Below are positions 1 through 7,600 of a stretch of DNA of 8,357 bases, piece after piece. How positions within the stretch are numbered: position 1 is the first letter of the stretch; the number at the start of each line of letters is the position of its first letter. This DNA comes from Anaerolineaceae bacterium. Lineage in GTDB: Bacteria > Chloroflexota > Anaerolineae > Anaerolineales > Anaerolineaceae. The notes below the pieces were generated by a model. That model was not told where the DNA came from and did no database searches. It saw nothing but the letters and a program-made list of their open reading frames with translations. The stretch is taken from assembly GCA_011620465.1 (NCBI GenBank), contig WOZC01000048.1, positions 1 to 8,357 on the forward strand, read 5' to 3'. Made by a program: the position numbers and the translations under genes.

Positions 1-419
1 TATTCTTCGATAATTGTAATTGTATGAACGATTTCTGCAGTTTTGGACAACATGGCTATAGCCTGGCAATACTTTTCCTCGGCAAGCTGCACTGCGCGCT
101 CAACATCTTTCTGCTCAATGTCTTTGCCAGTCACGATATATTCGAAATGCATTTTTGTGAAAACATGAGGATGATCTTTCTCGTAACTCTCCACGTTGAC
201 TTTACACTCATACCCACTGAAGGGTACTTTTTTCTTGCGCATGATTGAAATGACATCCAGGCTGGCACAACCAGCAGTCCCAATAGCCACTAAGGAAATT
301 GGCAAAAAGCCTTTGTTATTCCCGCCACTTGCTTCAGAGGCATCCAAGGTCAGGGAATGACCACCTTCTGCGTATCCAACCAGTTCCATGCCTTCTTTCC
401 AGACAACTTTTACATCCAT
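1..419 (-). CDS. OsmC/YhfA-family thiol peroxidase-like protein, last codon at the window edge
   Basis: Small cytoplasmic OsmC-family protein. The family reduces organic hydroperoxides, using a pair of cysteines, with dithiol or lipoyl reductants. I translated it by hand from the ATG at 419: 139 codons run to the edge, and the next codon begins TA and is probably a stop. It starts MDVKVVWKEGMELVGYAEGG. The first active cysteine is C51 in GTAGCASLDV, matching the family's GC-x-x-x-D-V helix, and the second is C118 in EEKYCQAIAML. A basic RKKK stretch follows the first helix, as in the YhfA-like branch. The length fits the usual 135-140 residues, so little or nothing is missing. An AAGGAG Shine-Dalgarno (425-430, complement) lies 5 bases before the ATG and overlaps the TAA stop of tsaD, which fixes the start and indicates co-transcription. 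Both cysteines are ordinary TGT/TGC codons, so it is not a selenocysteine form. The physiological substrate cannot be told from sequence. Confidence 0.9.
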   Translation of the reverse strand, partial: MDVKVVWKEGMELVGYAEGGHSLTLDASEASGGNNKGFLPISLVAIGTAGCASLDVISIMRKKKVPFSGYECKVNVESYEKDHPHVFTKMHFEYIVTGKDIEQKDVERAVQLAEEKYCQAIAMLSKTAEIVHTITIIEE

Positions 420-428
420 CGGTACTCC

Positions 429-1463
429 TTATTCTTTGCTAACCAGCGACCAATTGGGTTGGACATCAAAGTCCAGGGGATCGCTTTCCCCATTGACAAG
501 GTGGCGATAGGCAGCAGCGGCGATCATGGCGGCGTTGTCGGTGCATAAGCTGATATGCGGGATGTGCACACGGAAGCGGGTCTGGGCTCTAAAAGCCTCG
601 CGCAAGGCACGATTGGCGCTTACTCCGCCAGCAACGATGATATCTTTAGCCTTATAAGCCTCTGCAGCAGCAATCGTCTTTTCGTAGAGGGCGTCCACAA
701 CCGCTTGTTGGAAGCTGGCAGCAATATCTTCAACCGGCAGCTTCTTACCCGCATGTTTGTAATCTTCTACTGTTCTCAGGACAGCTGTTTTTAGACCGCT
801 GAAAGAGAAATCCCAGGGAGCATCCATACGTGCTTTTGGGAAATTGAAGGCGCGGGGGTTGCCCGATTGGGCGGCTCTTTGGATTGAAGGACCTCCCGGG
901 TAAGCCAGGTCAAGCAACCGGGCTACTTTGTCAAAGGCTTCGCCAGCAGCGTCATCAGCGGTATTTCCGAGGGTCTCGTAATCAAGATGCCCTTTCATCA
1001 GGATCAACTCGGTATGCCCTCCTGAGACCAGCAAGGCAACCAAGGGAAACTTGGGCTCCGGACCGGGTTTGGAATCTGCAGGATACAGCCAGGCAGAGTA
1101 AAGGTGCCCTTCCAGATGGTTGACTCCGATAATGGGAAGTTGAGAAGAAAGCGCAAGTGCTTTAGCCATATTGACACCTACGACCAGGGAGCCTGCCAGA
1201 CCGGGTCCGCGAGTTACGGCAATGGCGTCCAAATCGCTGATCTGCAGATGGGCTTCCTGGAGCGCTTCGCTGACAACAGGGTGAATAGCGCGCACATGTT
1301 CCCTTGAAGCCAGTTCAGGGTAGACACCGCCAAACTGGGCGTGCAGATCAACCTGGCTGGCGATCACACTGCTCAGAATAACGCGCCCGCCCTCAACGAT
1401 GGACGCAGCAGTTTCGTCACAGGAGCTTTCAATCCCGAGTATGCGTAAATAATCGTTCTTCAT
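429..1463 (-). CDS. tsaD: tRNA N6-threonylcarbamoyladenosine transferase subunit TsaD
   Basis: TsaD (YgjD/Kae1/Gcp) transfers threonylcarbamoyl from threonylcarbamoyl-AMP to A37 of ANN-decoding tRNAs, giving t6A. In bacteria it works in the cytoplasm with TsaB and TsaE. At 344 residues it has the normal family length. Visible motifs are the N-terminal LGIESSCDETAAS (9-21), the metal-binding NHLEGH with H116 and H120, the glycine-rich VSGGHTEL (146-153), TADDAAGEAFDKVAR (168-182), FSFSGLKTA (219-227), VAGGVSANRALR (277-288), and LCTDNAAMIA with the third metal ligand D309. All expected residues are present. The ATG lies one base after the TGA of the upstream peptidase gene (TGA-A-ATG). Its likely Shine-Dalgarno, AAAGGCGG (1469-1476, complement), sits inside that gene's last codons, so translation is probably coupled. 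tsaB and tsaE are not in the window. Older annotations calling this an O-sialoglycoprotein endopeptidase are obsolete. Confidence 0.97.
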   Translation of the reverse strand: MKNDYLRILGIESSCDETAASIVEGGRVILSSVIASQVDLHAQFGGVYPELASREHVRAIHPVVSEALQEAHLQISDLDAIAVTRGPGLAGSLVVGVNMAKALALSSQLPIIGVNHLEGHLYSAWLYPADSKPGPEPKFPLVALLVSGGHTELILMKGHLDYETLGNTADDAAGEAFDKVARLLDLAYPGGPSIQRAAQSGNPRAFNFPKARMDAPWDFSFSGLKTAVLRTVEDYKHAGKKLPVEDIAASFQQAVVDALYEKTIAAAEAYKAKDIIVAGGVSANRALREAFRAQTRFRVHIPHISLCTDNAAMIAAAAYRHLVNGESDPLDFDVQPNWSLVSKE

Positions 1464-1464
1464 T

Positions 1465-2703
1465 TCAACCGCCTTTCATTGGAACTACCAGTTGCATCGG
1501 GTAGTCCACGAACTTCTCAAAGCGACCATCTTCTGTGACATACCAGGTGTCTTCTATGCGGATGCCATAACCTTTACTGGGGTAGTAGAGACCCGGTTCA
1601 ATAGTGAAGACTGAACCAACTCGCAAAATATTGTTTGGATCTGGCTGGCGACCGAGCCAGGGTTTCTCGTGGACATTCAACCCCAACCCATGACCAACAC
1701 TGTGGATGTAACCTTCCTCGATCGCCGCGTTTTGCCTGATGGTTTCGTGATCCATAGCCTCGAACAATTCGCAGGTGAGATCCTGGTACTTCGAGGCTGG
1801 TGCCCCCAATTCCAGTGCAGAGGCAACCTGTTCGTAAACCTGCTTAACCTGGTCATAGGCTTTCTGAACTTCGTCAGGAGCGTAACCAAGGCACCAGGTG
1901 CGGGTGAAGTCATAAAAATAACCGCCGCCACCCTGGCAGGGGAAGATATCGAACACGATACTTTTACCGAGCCGCAGTGTGTCAGAAGGCGTACCAGAAC
2001 TGTGGGGGATGCCGCCGTCCCTGCCAATCGCAAAAATGGTTGCTTCAGGGTTTTCAGCACCAGCTTCCGCCAACCATAAGTTGATCAGGCTCTTAACATC
2101 TGCGATCGTGAGGGGGCTGCCATCAGCCTTCACAAGGGTATCATCGACTACTTTGTGATTGCTTAGAAAGTCTTCGACCCGTTTGACTACGCTGGTCGTG
2201 ATTTGACCCATTTTGCGAATTTCTGCGAGCTCAGCCTTGTCTTTGGTCGCACGAGCTTCGAGGATGATGGCGTCGTCATAATCGCCCTTAAAGTGAATCC
2301 CAGGAAGGAGGTCTTCCAGTTCACGGATCAGAGAGTAAAAAGGTCCAATTTCACGACTGCCATAAAGCAGTACATTGCCTTTGGTCAAACCGATGTCTTC
2401 GAGCATCTTTTTGTATCTTAATGCGTTAGCTGCTAACTGATTCCCATCCGTGTCTTTGAGAAATTCTGATAAGGGATAGCTTGAATAAGAGATGAGTTCA
2501 TAACCGGTTTTTGCGGCTTCCTCACGCTCCATCATGCCGTGAAAAAGGATGGGCTGCTTTCCGGGGATGATAAAAAGATCAGCAGTGGTCACATGGATGC
2601 CGCCTGTGAAGTAAGTCATTGAGGGGTTGTGTTGAGCTGCACCGCTGATCCATAACGCTTCGCTGTTGTTTTCTTTAATTAATCGTTCAAGGTCTTTTTT
2701 CAT
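1465..2703 (-). CDS. M24-family metallopeptidase (Xaa-Pro aminopeptidase/dipeptidase-like)
   Basis: Cytoplasmic metal-dependent exopeptidase of the pita-bread fold. Relatives remove N-terminal residues next to proline or split Xaa-Pro dipeptides. In the 412 residues, an N-terminal creatinase/prolidase-like domain (about 1-145) precedes the catalytic M24 domain (about 155-405). All five dinuclear metal ligands are visible: D252 in IVFDIFP, D265 in YFYDFTRTW, H338 in HSVGHGLGLNVHE, E369 in FTIEPGLYYP and E384 in IRIEDTW. H234 in IPHSSGTP and H345 in NVHEKP match substrate-handling histidines of prolidase-type members. There is no signal peptide. The ATG is chosen because AGAGGAG (2708-2714, complement) stands 4 bases upstream; this makes the gene overlap the 3' end of selA by 17 bases. 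The precise substrate (Xaa-Pro dipeptide, longer peptide, or a creatinase-type compound) is not decided by sequence, so no symbol is given. Confidence 0.92.
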   Translation of the reverse strand: MKKDLERLIKENNSEALWISGAAQHNPSMTYFTGGIHVTTADLFIIPGKQPILFHGMMEREEAAKTGYELISYSSYPLSEFLKDTDGNQLAANALRYKKMLEDIGLTKGNVLLYGSREIGPFYSLIRELEDLLPGIHFKGDYDDAIILEARATKDKAELAEIRKMGQITTSVVKRVEDFLSNHKVVDDTLVKADGSPLTIADVKSLINLWLAEAGAENPEATIFAIGRDGGIPHSSGTPSDTLRLGKSIVFDIFPCQGGGGYFYDFTRTWCLGYAPDEVQKAYDQVKQVYEQVASALELGAPASKYQDLTCELFEAMDHETIRQNAAIEEGYIHSVGHGLGLNVHEKPWLGRQPDPNNILRVGSVFTIEPGLYYPSKGYGIRIEDTWYVTEDGRFEKFVDYPMQLVVPMKGG

Positions 2704-4060
2704 TTTTCTCCTCTGAAAGGGCAGCTCTTAGACTGCTTAATAATACTGCTTCTTGATAAGGCAGGATGGTTCTTGGGTCAAGTAACACCCGGTCATCTTC
2801 GATCCTGGTGATTATGGGGATATCCAACTGGCGCAGGCGGTTGGAGAATTGTTTTGCAGATTTTGGTTTGAAAGCAAACAGCCAGGTCGGCAGCGATTGC
2901 CCAGGCAAGCTGCCTCCACCGATCATAGACTCTCCCTGGATTACCTGCCCGGCTGCAAGTTCGTTTTGCCATTTTTCTACCTGGGCTTTGAGTTCAGGAG
3001 CTTTTCGAGCAAGCATGCCCAGAACTGGGATCGATTCAACTGCGCTGCCTTTCAGATATTCCAGCAGCGTGGCGGATAGGGCTGCCAGGCAGAGTTTATC
3101 CGCCCGCAGAGCACGGTAAAACGCGTGACGCCGAATTTTGTCTATTAATTTCGCTGTTCCAACAATAATGCCTGCCTGGGGACCACCCAGCAGCTTGTCT
3201 CCAGAAAAGCAAACGATGTCGACACCCTGCAGGAGGGCATCTTGCACGGTGAGTTCAGTCTCAAGTCCAAAGGTTGCTGGGTCAATCAGTGCCCCTGAAC
3301 CAAGGTCGTGCAGCACTGGCAGGTCATGCTTGTGAGCAAGCTCAGTGATCTCAGTTAATGAGGGTGAAGTGGTAAAACCCACAATCTTGAAATTGGATTG
3401 ATGAGCCAGCATGACCAGGCTTGCGCCTTCCTGGATGGCGGTTTCATAATCTTCAATGTGTGTGCGGTTGGTGGTACCAATTTCTACCAGTTTTGCTCCC
3501 GAAAGGCGCATAACTTCCGGGATGCGGAAGCCTCCACCAATTTCAACCAGCTGTGAGCGGGAAATGGCTACCTTTTTTCGGTTGGCAAGGGCAGCCAGGG
3601 CAAGCATGACCGCTCCGGCGTTGTTGTTGACCACCAGGGCAGCTTCAGCGCCTGTCAGGCGAATAAGCAAATCTGCAGCATGGACATCTCTTTTACTGCG
3701 CTGCCCTTTGTTCAGGTCATACTCGAGCGTGGAATAAGCTTCCCCGATTCGGGAGACTTCCCGAAGCGCGGATTGACAGAGCGGAGCGCGACCCAGATTT
3801 GTATGTAAAACCACGCCAGTGGCATTGATGACCGGTTGGAGCGTGGGAGTTGATTGACTTATTAAGAGCGATCGGACCCGGGAGACGATTTCTTCCTCAG
3901 TCGGCAGATTGTCAGCGCTTTTTGCCTGGCTGCGAACCTCATCCAACACTTGTCGGACTGCCTGCAGGCACCACTCGTGTCCATATTCTTCCTGCAAGGC
4001 TGCCATAACCGGTAGATTGAGCAGGGAATCGACCGAAGGAATTGCTCGTAAGGACTTCAT
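2687..4060 (-). CDS. selA: L-seryl-tRNA(Sec) selenium transferase SelA
   Basis: SelA is a PLP-dependent, ring-forming cytoplasmic enzyme. It converts seryl-tRNA(Sec) to selenocysteinyl-tRNA(Sec) using selenophosphate from SelD. The 457 residues match the bacterial family's usual 450-470. Visible features are an N-terminal helical domain starting MKSLRAIPSVDSLLNLP (tRNA-binding region in known SelA), ATGVVLHTNLGRAPL (80-94), TLEYDLNKGQRSKRD (111-125), VNNNAGAVML (144-153), QLVEIGGGFRIPEVM (170-184), and the PLP-lysine motif FSGDKLLGGPQAG with K289 as the expected Schiff-base lysine. The N-terminal domain separates it from archaeal SelA-like proteins that lack it. The ATG lies one base after the TGA of the upstream membrane-protein gene, and I see no Shine-Dalgarno before it, so it is probably translated by reinitiation. 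selB, selC and selD are not in this window, although selB commonly sits beside selA. The presence of selA implies selenocysteine coding somewhere in the genome. Confidence 0.96.
   Translation of the reverse strand: MKSLRAIPSVDSLLNLPVMAALQEEYGHEWCLQAVRQVLDEVRSQAKSADNLPTEEEIVSRVRSLLISQSTPTLQPVINATGVVLHTNLGRAPLCQSALREVSRIGEAYSTLEYDLNKGQRSKRDVHAADLLIRLTGAEAALVVNNNAGAVMLALAALANRKKVAISRSQLVEIGGGFRIPEVMRLSGAKLVEIGTTNRTHIEDYETAIQEGASLVMLAHQSNFKIVGFTTSPSLTEITELAHKHDLPVLHDLGSGALIDPATFGLETELTVQDALLQGVDIVCFSGDKLLGGPQAGIIVGTAKLIDKIRRHAFYRALRADKLCLAALSATLLEYLKGSAVESIPVLGMLARKAPELKAQVEKWQNELAAGQVIQGESMIGGGSLPGQSLPTWLFAFKPKSAKQFSNRLRQLDIPIITRIEDDRVLLDPRTILPYQEAVLLSSLRAALSEEKNEKRP
2708..2714 (-). promoter_or_regulatory. 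Ribosome binding site of the M24 peptidase, inside selA
   Basis: AGAGGAG on the minus strand lies 4 bases before the ATG at 2703 and within the last codons of selA. It is the strongest Shine-Dalgarno match in the cluster. It supports the ATG at 2703 as the start and hence the 17-base overlap of the two genes. Confidence 0.7.
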
Positions 4061-4061
4061 T

Positions 4062-4484
4062 TCAGGCAGTTGGGTTAGGCTTCCAGCGGCTGCGTTCCCA
4101 CATCCGAATCAGGAATTCGATCAGGATAAGTGCAGCCCCCATGATTGCTCCCAGAGGAATGGTCAGTACCCGACCAATCTGAAGCCAACTCAAGAGGGCA
4201 GCGAAAACCCCGAACCAGACAGCCTGGCGAATGACCACGTTGGGACCAGCTGGAGGGTCGGATGAAAAACGGCGGTTGAGGAACCAGGTCAGCGGCATAA
4301 ATAGTCCAGCTCCGAAAAGGATCATGCAGAAAAAGAAAAGCCATCGCGGGCCGATTGTGGGTAAAGTGCGGGTAAGCGTGAGGTAAAGCCCCCCACCACC
4401 CAGGAAGATCAAGATTACAATCGCGGGGAGGTAGTAAGAAAAGGGTTGGGGGGTATTGTCTCGTTGCATAGGCAAATTATACAT
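4062..4484 (-). CDS. Four-helix membrane protein of unknown function
   Basis: I do not recognise the family. The protein is 140 residues from the outermost ATG (4484) or 135 from an in-frame ATG at 4469 (Met6). It has four likely membrane helices: about 15-37 (YYLPAIVILIFLGGGGLYL), 48-69 (WLFFFCMILFGAGLFMPL), 85-103 (AVWFGVFAALLSWLQI) and 105-127 (LTIPLGAIMGAALILIEFLI). The loop between helices 2 and 3 contains basic RR and a proline-rich stretch, and the C-terminus is short and basic (RSRWKPNP). No catalytic or binding motif is visible. It is the first gene of the leftward cluster, and its TGA is separated by one base from the selA ATG. Neither ATG has a Shine-Dalgarno. A TATAAT box just before Met6 suggests that Met6 may be the true, leaderless start. 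The long hydrophobic helices and the operon position argue that it is real. Confidence 0.75.
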   Translation of the reverse strand: MYNLPMQRDNTPQPFSYYLPAIVILIFLGGGGLYLTLTRTLPTIGPRWLFFFCMILFGAGLFMPLTWFLNRRFSSDPPAGPNVVIRQAVWFGVFAALLSWLQIGRVLTIPLGAIMGAALILIEFLIRMWERSRWKPNPTA

Positions 4485-4492
4485 TAATTATA
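4476..4492 (-). promoter_or_regulatory. Two -10-like TATAAT boxes upstream of the leftward operon
   Basis: On the minus strand this stretch holds two perfect TATAAT hexamers, at 4492-4487 and 4481-4476. The second lies six bases before the ATG at 4469, the distance at which transcription would start on or beside that A. No good -35 hexamer stands 16-18 bases upstream of either box. This is the best candidate for the promoter of the five-gene cluster, but the region is also simply AT-rich. Confidence 0.45.
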
Positions 4493-4540
4493 CGGCTGTA
4501 ATAGTGAATAGACACTCTTCTCGCTTGAAAGCTGTTGAGC

Positions 4541-4561
4541 GGAACGAAGACTGATCGTTCC
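4541..4561. repeat. Perfect 7-bp inverted repeat in the divergent intergenic region
   Basis: GGAACGA (4541-4547) and TCGTTCC (4555-4561) form a perfect inverted repeat around a 7-base centre. It lies between the leftward cluster and metH, about 57 bases upstream of the first ATG on the left and 123 bases upstream of metH. The shape suits a dimeric repressor or activator operator. As RNA it is a hairpin without a following T-tract, so it is not an intrinsic terminator. No regulator is assigned. Confidence 0.5.
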
Positions 4562-4616
4562 TCCTCTTCATGTTTCGGGGTGTTGAGCCGTCCCATTGGA
4601 TGTGATAAACTTTTGT

Positions 4617-4645
4617 TTGACTGTTTTATCAATAGAAGAACTAAC
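4617..4645 (+). promoter_or_regulatory. Possible metH promoter
   Basis: TTGACT (4617-4622) is a good -35 match. Seventeen bases later stands ACTAAC (4640-4645), a poor -10 match with 3 of 6 consensus bases. A GATAAA further upstream (4604-4609) is another weak -10 candidate. The position, 40-70 bases before the metH ATG, is reasonable. The call rests mainly on the -35 hexamer and on the need for a rightward promoter in this gap. Confidence 0.25.
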
Positions 4646-4648
4646 TTG

Positions 4649-4680
4649 CCTCAGCTGAGACCTTTTTTACACCTGTGAGG
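4649..4680 (+). promoter_or_regulatory. metH leader dyads overlapping the ribosome binding site
   Basis: The leader holds a perfect 10-base palindrome, CTCAGCTGAG (4650-4659), then six T residues (4663-4668), then the metH Shine-Dalgarno region TGAGGGA (4676-4682). CCTCA at 4649-4653 can pair with TGAGG at 4676-4680, which would cover the ribosome binding site. It would also compete with self-pairing of the palindrome. It matches no riboswitch consensus I know; the B12 box and SAM-I core are not seen. Regulation through it is inference only. Confidence 0.3.
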
Positions 4681-4684
4681 GACG

Positions 4685-7600
4685 ATGGATACAAAACCAA
4701 ACGCAAAAAAGAATGCCTATCTGGACGCATTAGACAAGCATGTGCTGGTCTTCGATGGCGCAATGGGCACCACCCTGCAATCCCGCAACCTCAGTGCTGA
4801 AGATTTTGGCGGGACTCACCTGGCAGGATGTAATGACGCTCTCGTATTGAATAAACCCCAGGTTGTTTTGGATGTTCATCGCGCTTTCCTGGAGGCTGGC
4901 GCGGATGTGATTGAGACAGATTCATTTCGTGCCAATCGTTTGACCCTGGCTGACTATGGTTTACAGGACCGCGTGCTGGAGCTAAACCAAAAAGCAGCTG
5001 GTCTTGCCCGGCAGGCTGCAGATGAATTCTTCAGCTTGGAAAAACCACGTTTTGTAGCTGGTTCGATGGGCCCATCCGGAAAATTAATCTCTACGAATGA
5101 TCCCGAAATGTCTGATATCAGTTTTAACGAGTTGAAGGATGTTTTCCGCGAACAGGCAGTGGGTCTGATCCAGGGTGGGGTTGACCTGCTCCTTATTGAG
5201 ACATCCAATGACATTTTGGAAGTCAAAGCTGCCATCAACGGTATTCGGGAAGCCTTGGAAGAAGAGCAGCGCTGGCTGCCAATCCAGGCACAGGTGACTC
5301 TGGACATAAATGGAAAGATGCTGTTAGGCACTGATATTACCGCTGTGGTAGCCATTTTGGAAGGCTTGGGCGTGAATGTGATTGGGTTGAACTGCTCGAC
5401 CGGTCCGGAGCACATGCGGGAATCGATTGAGTATCTAACCTCCCACTCCAGGCTGCCAATTTCCTGTATCCCCAATGCCGGTTTACCACTCAATGTTGAT
5501 GGTGAGGCTGTCTATCCTTTACTCCCGCAAGAGTTTTCAGACCAATTGGGTGAATACGTCCAGAAATTTGGTGTTCGAATTGTTGGCGGCTGTTGCGGGA
5601 CCCGTCCCGAACATATCGCTGCACTTTCACAAAAGATCGCGGAAATTAAAGCAGTTCAACCTGAAGCTGTAACTGAGGCGATGCTCGCGTCTGCTGTCCA
5701 GGCGGTCCAGGTAGAGCAACAACCCGCTCCTTTCATCATCGGCGAGCGAATGAACGCTCAGGGCTCGAAAGCCTTCAAGCGCTTGCTTTTGGCAGAAGAT
5801 TTTGACGCCATCATGCAAGTTGCGCGGGATCAATTGGACTTTGGTGCACACGGACTTGATATCAGCGTGGCAACAACCGAGCGCAGCGATGAAACTGATT
5901 TAATGCGAAAGATTGTTAAACGGCTTTCACTGGAAGTACCTGTCCCTCTGGTGATCGACACCACCGAGGTGGTAGTTGCTGAAGCCGCCCTGCAAACAGC
6001 ACCCGGACGCAGCCTGATCAACTCCACCAACCTTGAATCCGGTGAAGAAAAAGCCGGCAAGATGTTCACGCTTGCCCGGCGATACAGCGCTGCGGTGATG
6101 TGCCTGACGATCGATGAAGAAGGCATGGCAAAAACAGCTGAAAGAAAACTGGCGATCGCCCGCAGAATTTTCAACCTGGCGGTTCAGGACTACCGCCTGA
6201 GACCCGAGGACCTGGTTTTTGATCCCCTCACCTTCACCCTGGCAACCGGAGAGGAGGTTTGGCGGGAAAGCGCAGTCGAAACTCTCAAGGGTATCCGGGC
6301 GATCAAGACCGAACTACCCGGCGTGCACACTTGCCTGGGAGTGAGCAATGTCTCGTTTGGACTAACCCAACCTGCCCGCAAGCTGATTAACAGCGTTTTC
6401 CTGCATCACGCGGTTGAATATGGATTGGATATGGCAATCGTCAATCCCGCTCACATCCGCCCTTATGGAGAAATTCCTGCGGAAGAAAAAGAACTTGCTG
6501 AAAACCTGATTTTTAACCGCTCTGCCGATGCCCTGGAAAAACTGGTCACCTGGTTCGAGACGCATATTGAAGGAGAAAGTGAAGGGGCTGCGAAAAAAGA
6601 TCCTTTCGAAGGACTAAATACCCGCGAACGGCTCTTTCAACGCGTCTTGCTGCGCCAGAAAAACGGGTTGGAAGAAGATATCGATCAAATCTTGTATGAA
6701 AGCGAACAACCCAAGGAGGAAACTGCTGTTAACATCCTCAATCAGGTACTCCTGCCGGCGATGAAAGAGGTCGGCGATCGCTTTGGTTCGGGTGAATTGA
6801 TTTTGCCTTTTGTGCTCCAGTCTGCTGAAGTGATGAAGAAAGCCGTCACTCACCTGGAACAATACCTGGAAAAACAAGCCGGATTGAGCAAGGGCAAAAT
6901 CGTTCTGGCAACGGTATACGGCGATGTGCACGACATCGGCAAAAACCTGGTAAAGACGATTTTGTCAAATAACGGCTACGAAGTGGTCGACCTCGGAAAA
7001 CAAGTGCCAGCTGAAGAAATCATCAGCAGGGCAGTTGAAGAAAAAGCGGACGCAGTTGGTCTCAGTGCTTTATTGGTCTCAACCAGCAAGCAGATGCCCT
7101 TGATTGCCAATGAATTTCAGCGCCGCGGGATCGACATGCCGCTCCTGATCGGTGGTGCCGCCATCAATGCCAAGTTTGCGGAGCGCATTGCCACCACGTC
7201 TGAAATTGGACCTTACAAGGCTGGAATTTTCTATTGTAAAGACGCCTTTGAAGGCTTGAATGTGATGGACAAGCTGGTTGACCCTCAGAAGAAGGGCTTG
7301 TCAAAGCACGAACCAGGCAACTCCCCGGTTGAAGGACCTCCAGCAGCCAAAAAAGAGAGTGTCAATATTGTTACAGGTCGCAGCGTCCCTGCGGCTGAGA
7401 GTATTCCCTGTGTAGAGCCTTTGGGTATTCGTATCGAAAAAGAATTGCCTTTCGATGAGGTGGCTGAGTTAGTGAACCTTACCGAGTTGTATCGTCTCTC
7501 GTGGGGGGCAAAGCAGGTGCGCGGACAGGAATGGCAGGAACTGAAAGCAGAGTTCGACCAGAGGCGTTTGCGTATGCTCGCTGAAGCGAAATATGAAGGT

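Noticed and set aside
1..419. Selenocysteine version of OsmC, as known in some bacteria
   Set aside because: Both active-site positions (C51, C118) are TGT/TGC cysteine codons, and no in-frame TGA is present.
1669..2079. 136-codon plus-strand frame opposite the M24 peptidase
   Set aside because: It runs antisense to the metal-ligand region of a well-supported enzyme; it is a shadow.
4485..4684. Cobalamin or SAM riboswitch before metH
   Set aside because: I looked for the B12-box and SAM-I core sequences and saw neither; a covariance-model scan would settle it.
4954..5493. 179-codon minus-strand open frame inside metH
   Set aside because: It is antisense to the conserved homocysteine domain and its Ser/Arg/Pro-rich product resembles no family; it is a shadow of metH codon use.
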